Source of the DNA: Sipunculus nudus
Taxonomy: Eukaryota; Annelida; Sipuncula; Golfingiida; Sipunculidae
Reading direction: 5' to 3'
Assembly (NCBI GenBank): GCA_026874595.1
Contig: CM049317.1
Span: forward strand, 22,142,882 to 22,206,881
DNA length: 64,000 bases
A model generated the notes under the pieces. It worked only from the letters and a program-made list of their open reading frames with translations, was not told the origin of the DNA and did no database searches. The position numbers and the translations under genes are program-made. This document shows positions 47,976 to 60,100 of this stretch, piece by piece. Each line of letters opens with the position of its first letter. Position 1 is the stretch's first letter.

Positions 47976-50448
47976 AAGAAACATGTGGATGATATGTTAA
48001 TCACAGGGTCGGGGCTGTTCATAAATATCCCCAATTTTTTAATTAGAATGTAATAAACTGTGGAGCAATTAACAATTTAATTGCTGAAAATAAAAAAAAA
48101 GAAATCTAAAAAATGATAATTGATTAAGAATAATTAGATAACATTACAGGTGTTACAGCTCAACGGGGGGGGGGGTAGCTGGATCCGCCACTTGGGATTG
48201 ACAACATTTTCGTTATTTACATTTGCACCCCCTGGACCCGCCCCTGGAAAGTACAAAATATTACGAGTAAAAAATATTTTAATTGTCTGAGAAGAGTATG
48301 TAAACCAAGTGTTAAAAGTTCGTCCAGTGTTACTGTATGTGACGCTTCTAAACTATATGATATTCCTGTTCTGTAGCGAATCTTACACGAGTCCATAAAA
48401 TTTCGCATTTCATTAATTTTGTTGAACATTATCTTGATCATATTAAAATGGCATGCACTATCATATATCAAAGATTAGCGCACTACATTTTGGCTAGCTG
48501 CGTTCTCTAGTTACTAAGTACAGAGGTCTTCCAAATTCTGGTGAATATAACAGGTGCAAATAGCCATCTTAAAAATGTATACTGATAGGAGTATTAATAG
48601 TATTAACACCTGAATAAAGTATGAAAAATAAACAAAAAGGCAATCTTTCATAACAATAGTTGTCCAAAATGTATCTAAGCTTATTACGCAGCGGTTATAC
48701 ACCGGTCCAGTGCCAGAACCGGTGTAACGTGTTATAAACTCTTTGAACAGACCAACCAGAGCGCGTGTCGTATGTTAAAATTTGGAGCAGGATGCACAAT
48801 GGGATACCTTGCTCTCATTGGTCTATTTACAATTCTTTACTCTGTACGAACACTGTTCGTCTGACCGGCCAGTGAGTCTTGCTATACAAAGGTTAAAAGA
48901 AAAAGGAGAACTTGAACGACTGCAGTGTAGAACCGCTGCGCGAAAAGCGTAAATTATATCCCACTGTCTGTTTTAATTGTCAGATGTCTGGAGTTCCAGG
49001 TAACCCAGTATATTCAATATAGAATATTGAATATAGATTCAATATATTAATGTTCTTATATGTATTTTTCAACTGTACCGTATGATACGTTTCTCAATAT
49101 CTTGTTATTATACATGAACCGGCGTTCAAATATTCATAAATGTAACACTGTAAAATTTACGTAGGCCGTGTGCAGTATTGGGCATTATGAATTAATCTGA
49201 TATGTAAGATATGCCCAAGTAGGTTTGAAAGTTCCTAGATGCTGTGGTCCCAAAGTATTTTTCCACGTGAGGACACGCCACCGGTTCTGTCCCCTTTTGA
49301 GCAGTAAGAGAAATATATAGGCAAACTAAATCACGCAGTCGCAGCCTACAGACCCCCGCCTTTTATGCATTGTCCCGCGTCCTTAAAACGGGTACTCATA
49401 ATCAATGGCAGAGCGAATATTAACCATAATACCTCAATGGGCGGCTTGAACCAAGAGACAAAGTGACTTGTTTCACAATGGAAAAGAAGTCTTTGAATTA
49501 AAAAGAAAACATATGATGGAATCTAGATTACCCAAAAAATTGTAGGCCCCTATTGATTGTTCAATACCTTACCCTTTGCCTCTTCAAAATATAAGAAAAT
49601 TACTTATCTGCGAAAAATTGTTAAAACACATACTAACAAATCAATTTGGGGAAAGAATAACAATCAGAATTAAGGCATGCAGTACGTTGTTCTTCTCTAG
49701 AGCAATAAACTGCCTTCTCCTTGCAATAACGTGACTCAAAATACATATAATAGTTCATTTAAATTATATATAATGAATTTCAATTGAATATAAAGTGTAA
49801 CCTAGTTAAGCATGTTTTTACATCAGCATAAGGATAATTGGGAATATGAGTTTGATAGACGATGTATAGGGTTTTGAGTTACGGAAAAGTTCAATATGAG
49901 GGAAAGGGTAAATTAGAGAAAATATTTATTCAGTGGAACACTAGTTTAGCTTATAAAATGCAGATTATTTTCCCGTTCAGGTAACTGAAAATTACAAACT
50001 GGACTCTATAATTTGTTTTCTTTGTAAATTTTTGACACCTTGGAATTTGTGCGTCGTCCGTCTGTTCGTCGGCCCATTAGCAGAGCACAAACCATTAATA
50101 TACAAGCTCAGATGGCATGCATATGCTTATATAAAGTTCCTTGTGATGGTGTCACTGAGCATTTCAATGCTCTTGTTTAATTACCCTTTAGTAATTTTTT
50201 AAAACATTTATTTAAACATGGAGGAAATACTACAGGATCTACTCCAATTCGAAATAAACAATTTAAATTAAAACACCAACAATTAAAACCGTCTGCGTCC
50301 AGTTCTGATCTACTGGTCCTCTGGACAGTTACTCTCAAACGTCGTGAGTACAAGAAGCTCAAACATCTAAGGAATAACAAAAAGGTGTCTTGATTCAATT
50401 CAAAAGCATAGCTTACAAATAATGTGTGCATATATAATTAAATGATAA
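47976..50448. other. Non-coding DNA upstream of SF3A1
   Basis: Contains hAT-like right ends near 48190-48246, a weak 15-bp inverted pair (GCAGCGGTT / AACCGCTGC) at about 48687 and 48940, an inverted AT cluster near 49008-49045, and a GTCGTCCGTCTG block at 50051 like the repeat at 55.05 kb. No exon recognised. Confidence 0.4.
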
Positions 50449-50788
50449 GGCAAAAAAAAAATAATGTTTGGTTCTCAGATATTTTTTTTCAGAAATCAAC
50501 CAGGGGGCGATTTTGTTTATTTTTTCTATTTTTACCCTTTTTTGTATGTGTTGATTAAAAATGTCATATGATAAGGGAAAAGCATACTAATAACATATTT
50601 TTGTTTAACAGATTAAAGCACTACATGATAAAGGAAATTTATCAAAATTGTATTGATTTTATCTTTTTGAGAGAAATGTCCGAGCAGCTGGAGCTGGTAT
50701 ATTGCTATTGAAAATCAAAATAAAAAATTGAGGCCGGGGGTTTAGATTGACGCGGGCGGTGAGTAAGCTTACCTTAATTTTTTTGGCC
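50449..50788. mobile_element. PIF/Harbinger-type MITE, copy 3, close to SF3A1 promoter
   Basis: A 340-bp relative of the elements at 24290 and 34249, with GGCAAAAAAAA...GGTTCTCAG at the left, GACGCGGGCGGTG and TTTTTTTGGCC at the right, and TAA on both sides. The right subterminal repeat is eroded (GTGAGTAAGCTTACC instead of GTGCCTGAGAACCATACC). It ends about 250 bp before the SF3A1 start codon. Confidence 0.75.
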
Positions 50789-50879
50789 TAAATAGTATTA
50801 ATAAAATTCCTGGATCTTGGACACTTGCAGAAATTCGTAGAACATACCGCCATCTGGTTTGTGTTAGATAAACTATTTG

Positions 50880-51035
50880 GGGGCTAATAATAGTTTTTGA
50901 TGCCCACAGTAGATGGCGCAACTTGACAAATGGGTAACAGAGAGTGAAAACGGACGCCATCTTTGAACCAGAAAGACAAACGTGAGACGGGCGGAAGAGT
51001 TCAACTTGATTAAACGGGGCCGATCTTGATTCAAG
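50880..51035 (+). promoter_or_regulatory. SF3A1 proximal promoter / 5'UTR
   Basis: This segment just upstream of the start codon is GC-richer than its surroundings. It contains GACGCCATCTTTG (50953-50965), the reverse of a CAAAGATGGCGTC YY1-type motif typical of housekeeping start regions, and AGATGGCGCAAC near 50910. The transcription start site is inferred to lie between about 50900 and 51000. No TATA box was seen. Confidence 0.55.
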
Positions 51036-51129
51036 ATGCCTCCCGTAGAGCAAGAAACCCCCGAGCCTAAAGAGGCGCCCGCCTCAAAACCCGTGATTGG
51101 AATCATTTACCCTCCCCCAGAGGTGAGAA
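51036..51129 (+). CDS. SF3A1: SF3A1 coding exon 1
   Basis: Encodes 31 codons from MPPVEQETPEPKEAPASKPV to PPPEVR, plus one base. The donor chosen is A|GTATCC at 51130. A better-looking GTGAGA seven bases upstream would end the exon in phase 0 and put a stop just inside exon 2. The chosen junction restores the conserved EVRNIVDK. Confidence 0.93.
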
Positions 51130-54100
51130 GTATCCTTTGAATGTTAAAGATGTTTCCATTATCGCCCAGGTGCGTTCAGGTGGTCTGCCAGTGACGAATG
51201 GAGTCTGTTTTACCGGCAATAAATAAAACTCGGAAGTCGGAAGCCTTCGGAAGTCGGAAGCCGTTTTATTTTTTATTATAATTTTAAAAATAACGAACAA
51301 ATCGACAAGTTTTTGTGTTAAAACGGAAGATATAGACACCCTTTTTCATACCAGAAAGTTTCAAAGATATATATTAACATATATGAAAATTAAAGCATAA
51401 TTAATGCGTCGGAAGCCTCTCGGAAGTCATTCTGAAGTGACAGATGGTGCTCAAAATGCATAAAACTCGGAAGTCAAGCCACATTATACCAACCGACAAC
51501 GACACAAAAAGGGTCTTGCATCAACCCAAATATTAATTTAGGTGATATTTATATATGTATTTGAACAAAATCAAAATGTATATAAATATCAAAATAATAT
51601 ATAAATTGATATTGAAATGTAAAATATGAATATAAAATACTAAAATAACAAATAAAAAAACAATTATAATACAAAACAGTATTCTCTATTTTTTTCATTG
51701 AACAAATACATACATGATGCAAAATATAATTACATAATAACAAGTATATTAAAATGTATACACAATGTGTTAAATAACATATATAGATGACGATATAATT
51801 ATATATTCATTCAACAGCGATATAATTTGATATTAAATTATATTATATGATAAAATATCATATATTATAAAAATACAATATAATCAATATTCCTAAATTA
51901 AGTAAGACAAAGTTATATAAGTCAATATAAATTAATATATGAAATTATTAAATTGTATATAATATGAGTATTAATATATCCATTCATTTATGTGATAATT
52001 TATCCCCTCCACCTAGCGAGTTATATAAACAAATAAAATGGATAACAAATGGCAGAAAAGATTTTAGGTGGCGATTCCCCTTCTATTAGTTTGTAACTGA
52101 TTACAATTTATGTAATATTTCATTACGTTACCTTAAAGGCACACGCGTTTCCTTGTTCTTATTGCCTGATCTTTAGTTAGCATAATCATTTTATGAAGCT
52201 GTTCTTAAAATGTTTCCAAAAAGAATGTGGCTTTAAAGTGTAAAATTAAAAAAATGTTCTATGGAATCATATAATAATGTAATATCCTTCCTACATAAAT
52301 TATTTTAAGCTAAAGTTAAAATATAAAGATACTGTTATAATTTATATCAATGTTTTTGCAACATCACATGCCTTTTTTTTAAATCTTTCATAGTTATATG
52401 TAGTTTTACATATTTTTAAATTTTCGAAATATTTTGGAAGTGTTTTTATAATGTTTTCTGCAAATTGTCTGTGCAATGTTCTAAAAATGTTTCCTGATAC
52501 GTTGGGTGATCAGTATTCAGCAAGCCTTGGAGAGTTATATGCGTTCCATATAAAGCATCCTAATGCATGGATAAAAATTAGTTTCATTTATATTGTATAT
52601 AGCACCCTAATGGATAAAATAAATTAGTTTTATTATTACAAAACTGAATGGACTTTTCTTACGGTTTTACCAGTTTCTGCAAGGCTGCGACAGTTTGATA
52701 CTTTTTTACATTAATATAAAAATTTATGTATTTTATCAAATATTTGAATAGTGTTATATATGTAAAATTATTATAATACAAATAAATATTAAGTTATACT
52801 TATTTTTTTATATGATATAATATTCTATTCTAAAAGAATTATTACACCATTTTGATAAAATTACGAAATTTAAAATGCTTTTATATTTTATTTATAAAAA
52901 ATAACATTCCATATTAAAATATTACGTCACGATATGATATATAATGTATTACATTTGAATGTATATTTCAACATTTATTTTTTATATATTTTATATATCA
53001 TTATGTTTAATTAGTAATATACATTATGATTTTATCCAAATACATAAATATCACTTTAATCAAAATCTGGAATTATGCAAGACTTTTTCTGTGTCATTGT
53101 CGGTTGGTGCTATGGTCTTGACTTCCGAGTTTTATGCATTTTGAGCATCATCTGACACCTCAGGATGACTTCCGAGAGGCTTCCGACGCATTAAAAATGC
53201 TTTAATTTTCATATATGGGAATATACGTTTGTGCAACTTCCTGGTTGTGCAAAGGGGGTCTATATCTTACATTTTAACACGAAAAAGTGTTGATATGATC
53301 GTTATTTTTAACATTATACTAAAAATTAAAACGGCTTCCGGCTTCCGACTTCCGACTTCCGAGTTTTATTTATTGCCTGTTTTACCGGCAACTTAGTCGG
53401 GTCAGTATTTTGTTTGGTGATTTGGATGTGCGACCCACACACTCTGAGGACAGTCAATAACGCCCAAGAAACAGCATGAAGGTGGTGTATGAGAAGTATC
53501 ACTCCTTCAAAGTCACCTGTAATCAGTTCTGCCAAATTGTAATCAGACCAATGAGAGGTGTTTTGGGTACGTGTGACGAAACACCACGAAACACCCTTTT
53601 AAATTCGAATTTGAAGCAAAACACTTGTATCAGTTAATAAATCATCATCTGTTGGATATTTTAATGTAGAATTTGTGCCACTATTCTGTAAAATTAAAGA
53701 AAGCAATAGTGTTTTGTACAATTGACAAGTGCGCTGCTTGATTGCGACTTGCGCCACTATGGGGCAGGGTCATAGCTAGCCCGATTGAATCGGACTCAAT
53801 ATTATTAGACCCTGCCATATATTGAGTCCGATAGCCATATAGTTAAGAGTTTCTACAATATAAGCCTCAGACTACACGCCACCCAATGCCCTTGTAACCA
53901 GTATCAACGGGTGTTTATTACCCCCGTGCGTGCGGTCATTCTTCAGCGCCGGGCCCGTTGAAACAAAATGTAACAACACTTTAGCTGTCAATCACTCGAG
54001 TCAGCGAGGCTATCAGTGAGGTCATCAAGTGCACCTGTTCGACTGTTCTTCTCTGTCCCTACTAAACTCGCTGAGATGCCTCTGGTTAAATGGTCAGTAA

Positions 54101-57100
54101 ATGTTTAAAAATGATGTTCCAAGATTGATTTTAGTTGCTATCGAAACCATGAAACACATACTAATTGGTGTTAAAATTTATAATCCTGTGTCTTGTTGTT
54201 TGGCAGTAAACAGGCAGTCAAAGCAGATGCAACGGATCCGTTGCATCTTCCGTGGCTTATATTGTAGAAACTCTCATTGTATGGCTATCGGACTCAATAT
54301 ATGGCAGGGCCTAATAATATTGAGTCCGATTCAATCGGGCTAGGTCATAGCTGGCATAAACGGCTGCCGTGGGCGTGGGTGAACCGACCACTGCACGAAA
54401 CACTCGTTTTTATCTTGATGATATGAATTTATGAAACAATATTGCAGAGATATATTCATCAGATGATTATCTATCGATTGGTGTTACGTTTATGGTTCAG
54501 GTTTGAAGTGAAGTGGGTGTTTCGTGATGTTTCGTCACAGATACCCAAAACACCGGTGTTTTGGGTGTTTAGGGGGACTGAATGAGAGAGGTGTAAATAG
54601 ACCAACGTGAATGGGTGTCACATGGTTAGATTATGGAGCTGTATGCACAATGCATTATCACACTGTCATCCTGTCGAGGGTGATTGCAGATTGTAGCACG
54701 TCATTTGTTTGAGGTACTTACTTTGAGGTATGCCAGTAACCTCGTCAATCACATCGTACTTCTGGTGTGACTATTTACTGTCCGACACCAACCGGGCCTC
54801 CCTCAATACCCTCCGGGACTTTGCCGTATTTAGAGCCAATGATTTTCCGTGATCGCGGGAAACGGACGGAATTCACGGAAAACGTATTTTGAAACGGAAA
54901 TTGCAACTTGACACGGAGTCTGGGTAACCTGGAAAAAATTTGGAATTTTCTTCACTAAGTCTTCACTAATCTTGTTAAGATTTCAACTCCTGTTGGTTTT
55001 TAGCTCAGCTGACTATAAGTCATCTGAGCTATAGTCGTGGTCCATTGTCCGTCGTCCGTCCGTCTGTCCGTCCGTCCGTAGATGTGGCACGTTTTGAAAC
55101 CATAAGACCTAGGAATCCAAAATTCGGCATAATGTTAGATGTCCCCAAGATCTCCTATCAAGCCGAAAACTGGGTCTTTGCAACTTCGTTCCTTTGAGAA
55201 ATTAAGGAAAAACCTCAATTTTTTATTAAAAACCTATTTTCAAACTTCAGGACTGCCTAATATCAAAACCACTCATCTGTGTTTCCTCATATTTACCATA
55301 AATATTCCTCTGTATAGTTCCTATGTACATGCCAGAAATTATGCCTGTATTATTTAATTTAAAAAAGTTGTGGGCCCAAACATAATGCATTTTGTAAAAA
55401 ATCAGGAAAGATATTTGATCACTTAACACAAAAAATGTTAAAGCTATCGACCTTTTTTCCAGTAATATAACTTTAATTAATCAAAATTAAATTGTATACC
55501 CAAAATTAGATGAAAATCTTTTAAATTTTCTAAAATATTAATAAAAATAAAAAATTGGTACCTTAAATTTAGCCTAACTTTGACCATGGCACGTTTTTTT
55601 CCTGTAAGTACTGTGGATTTAATTTTCACAGCATGTTTTTGTTAGCATTTCAACTGTTAACACCAAAAATTTGAAACCAGTTGATCAAAAACTGTAGATT
55701 TTAATAAGTTTTCAAGCACCATGTAACATATTGTTTACATCAAGCTAGTGTTATGCAGTTTGCAAGAGCTCAGCTCCCCAGCTTCAGCTCTTAGTTCCTT
55801 AAATTCGGCATACAGTTAGATGTCTCCAAAATCCCCTACCATGCCAAGAATTTGGTCACTAGGACTTAATACCTTCGAGATATTAATGAAAAACTTAATT
55901 TTTCCATTAAAAAAACATTGTTACACTTCAAGACTGCCTAATATCAAAACCACTGATCTGACTTTAATCATAAATAATATACATATTTTTCATTCTCTAT
56001 GCACATGCCAGAATGATGTCAGTATTGCGTAATTGTTTTAAGTTATGGGCCCAAACATAATGCACTTTGTAAAAAATCAAGAAATATATTTACTCCCTTA
56101 ACAAGGGCATTGCTGAAGCTAGAGATTTTTTTGTCAGGGATGTAACATTATTTAATCAAGATTCAATTGAATACCCAAAATTAGTTCTGAATTTTTCAAA
56201 TTTTATAAGTTATTAGTATAAATATAAAATTAGTACCTTAAATTTTGCCCAACTGTGACCATGGCACGTTTGTGTCCTGTGAGCACTGTTGATATAATTT
56301 TCATATCATGCACACATTAGGATTTCAGCTTTTTATTTAAAAAGCTGAAAGAAATTGGCCAAAAATTGTAGCTTTTATTAATGTTTTTTATGAGACCCTG
56401 TCAGACTTTGGCTCTCTCCAGCCCCTCTTGAGTCACCTGTATGTTGACCTTGTTGACCTTTCATCAAATTATGCACGCTTGAGGTGAGGCATACAGGAAT
56501 CCAGGCAGCTTATGGCCAGCCACAGTTGATCCAGGTGTCCAACCCAACTCATCTAGTAGTTTTAACCAACAACATAACAATAAACAATAAATTAATAAAT
56601 TTTTATTGGTTTTTAATAACAAATTAAAGAAAAATAGAAAAGGAATTTGTTAGTTTATAATAACAGGAAATTAACTTGCAGTTACTGATGATATAAGAAT
56701 CTTGTATCGATGGGTAGAATGTCACATATTCCAAATAACACCATGCAGTCACCTATGGCATTTTTCAGTTCAATTTTAATAATAAAGAAGTAAAACATAT
56801 TATTCATTACTAATCATTAGGGATCATATGAAGGAAATTAATGATAGACAAAGATGCAGTTGATAATATTAATCTAGATTCCTACTGTGTCTAGTGTGTA
56901 CATTGATGTGAAATTAGTCCAAAATTAATTTTTACAGTTATTTTTTAATATAAATAAAAGCCATAAAACCAGGTACTTATGATCATTATTTAAATGTGTG
57001 AATTTTGTATATTCTGGATTCTCAACATCATTGGTTGGTGAAACTGAATAAATACCAGACATGGTGCGAATACTTTGTAATTGTATTTAAATACGAATAT

Positions 57101-60100
57101 GATTATGTACTCCATTATAAAATTTCTTGCATAAAGAATAGGAATTCAGGTAAAAATGAAAGTATATGAATACTCGTGCAAATACTTTCAAAATGTATTC
57201 ATGAATGCATTCATGAATATATTCTTTAATATTATTTTAATAATCATATCAGTTATATTTCATTTAAAAAAATCATATGATTCTCTTATTATTTTTTATA
57301 AAAATTATATTTGGGACAATATTTGTAATTTTTTTTAATAAATAATTAAACTCTTATATTATATGTTCTCCTTATAAGTTATATGGCCAAGTCAAAATCT
57401 GTGTGACAATAGTACTCCATTTGTTAATAAAATAAATGAAATCAATCCTCTTCCCTGTCTCCAAAGGTACTATCAAAATCATACATAAGCTAAACAACAA
57501 CAACTCATAATACAGCTTATATTTATTACCACACAGAACCAACATGTGCCTCATTTTTATATAATATTTTTTTATCATATATAACAGCTGAGCGTCGTGA
57601 CCCATAGGTCCCTTGTTTTTAGCCTGCCATGCTGTTATGTTTATCTTTTGTCACATGACCCTGTCCTTGACCTTATTGATATGAGAAAAGTTGTCCTCTG
57701 ATTATTGTCACAAATAAATTATAGTTAATATTGTTTCCATAACTTCCATAGGCAAATTTGTTAAAACCTTAAAAGATATAGCCATAAACTTATAAAGGAC
57801 TTATTGTAGCCATATATTATCATTTACTCATAAGTATTATTCATGAAATAAGATTTTTTAAATAGATTTATAAGCAATAAATTACTCTGGTACACCAGAG
57901 GTCAGGTCACAGGTCAGGTCATGGTTGACCAGAGTTCATGCCTCAGCAACATGGCTGTGTCAGTGATGGTCTTCTGCTCTTCTCTTCATGATAAAATGCT
58001 GTTATATCATATATAACATAAACAGGAGACTCCACATGTATGGAAACTGATATATAAAGGATATATAGGTAGAGTGAACATAGTTTAAGCTGCATCTTAT
58101 TCTTAATTACTCTTTTATTCTTTCCTTTTGATAAATCAGAAGGACCGCTACGATATTTCGTAAGAACATATTCAAGGCTGAGTATGGAGCCCAGGTCACC
58201 TGGTGTGTAATTCTCAGCCTTGCACCAAGGCAAGATTATACCAACCAGGACACCATTCGAGGCAATACAACCAGTCCCTGAACAGACCTGACAACAAAGT
58301 CTAACCAAATTAAATATACTACATATTAAAATATAAATACTCTTATTATTATAATTATTATTAATCATTTGCATTCTTAATATAATTATATCTACCGGGA
58401 TACTGTCCAGGGCAACAGAATTATAACCAGCCTTAAGGCTTAACAGACCTGACATGAACAATGCACACCAGCCAATTTAAATATAATACATATTGAAATA
58501 TTAATACTCAAAAGATCTTTTGATTATATTTTTATGAAGAATGTAATTGTTTGGTATATTACCAAGGTAATGATCATGGACGGTATCACTAGCTCTGGAT
58601 GGTACAGCAGGGTCTTGTATGGTATTTGAGGGAGGCCCGGAAGGTGCCAGACAGTCCCGGACAGTAATTAGTCAGACCCTAGTACTTCCATCGAAGTACA
58701 GACATACCTCAAACGGACGTACTATGATATGTAGTCCAAGACCTGATTTTAGCCACAGAGAAACAAAAGTGCTGTCTTGGGATGGGTGTACGACTGTACG
58801 GTGGTGTACATCCGTACAAGTATGGTCATACAAGGGTGACTTTTGACATTTGAAACAAAATATTCCATAGAATTTCTTGCTAACCCCCTTCAGAAAATGC
58901 TGAATATGTTTAGTTAATATCTGGTGCATCATTTCAATCTTTGGTGTCACTAGTGTTTGATAAAGGAAGTGGCCAAACAGCCGGCAGGAATATGAAAACA
59001 CAATAACTGAATTACATAGGTGTTAAAGCTGAATGTAATGTTAGGATAGGTACTAAAAGAATTAATCTAACACTGAGTAAAAAGGGTCCATGGGGCCTGT
59101 GGATAAGAGTCTGTCACTGTTAATTTTCAAATTATCATTTAAACAGACTTAACGTTACATGTTTTTTGCACAATAATACTGCAAACATTTTACGAATAAA
59201 TTTTGGGATCTGGATGTGGAGTCCAGGTTTTCGCACTGCCCTCCAGCCCAGGGTTGGGCCAGGTACTTGTTCCTGTACCTAGGTACACCAGTCAATTCAG
59301 AGTACTTGTACCTGGCTATCATGAAGGAAGTACCCTATACCTGTACCTGGAACTAAAGTACTTGCACTTGGTACAAGGTACTCAAGGTACATGTGTGATA
59401 CTAGAAATTGTCACCAAGTGTGGGACAGTTGCATGTACAAAGCTGTCACCCCTGTCAGGGCAATTATCTATCTCCAGCAGGATAATTACCAAGCTTTCAT
59501 CCCTGCTGCCTCTGAAGTTGATTGGGCTAGGGCAGCCGGATGCTTGTCTACCTCCAGCCTCAGGAAGTTCTTTGTGGCATTATCAGTACAAGTTAAGTGC
59601 AACCAGCAAAGCATATGAACAGGAATGCTCACATGCCCACTGCTGATATTTGTTGTCTATTATACATGGTGCACTGGTGAAGAGTAAATATAAAGGGAAG
59701 AAAATACATATTATATCCTTAACTCTCAGCTCAACTTTGTATGTTGATCACTTAAATTACTAAAGGCGGTCCAGTAAATAAGAAAGGTCTATATTTTTCC
59801 TGAAGACACGGGGAGTGGTCATTTAATACTTTTTAATGATATATTCTGCCATTTTACTACAACGTTTTATAGCATATCAATGTGAAATTAATGCACATAT
59901 CTTTAGTTCAAAAGGCTTGAAATGTACCTGTAACTAGGTACTTTCTAAAGTACCTGTACCCAGGTACTTTGAAAATGCTCTACCTGAACCCAACCCGGCT
60001 CCTGCTCTTTCTCAGGGTCACACTCAAAAACACAAATCTAGTTTCAATCACTGGATAACTTGGTCTACAAGGTTACACTTCATAATTATAAATGTGTGTT

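Noticed and set aside
48687-48945. Possible 260-bp MITE with GCAGCGGTT / AACCGCTGC ends
   Set aside because: Inverted match is only about 15 bp and no target duplication is present.
54843-54882. 10-bp inverted repeat TTTTCCGTGA / TCACGGAAAA
   Set aside because: Short, isolated, with no U tract or other element context; chance cannot be excluded.
57943-58461. 172-codon minus-strand open frame in SF3A1 intron 1
   Set aside because: It overlaps a tandem duplication, has AT-driven composition and no domain, and is antisense within an intron.
59203-59646. 147-codon plus-strand frame
   Set aside because: Spans the left end of a hAT element; the GTACCTG-type repeats generate the YLYL-like residues.
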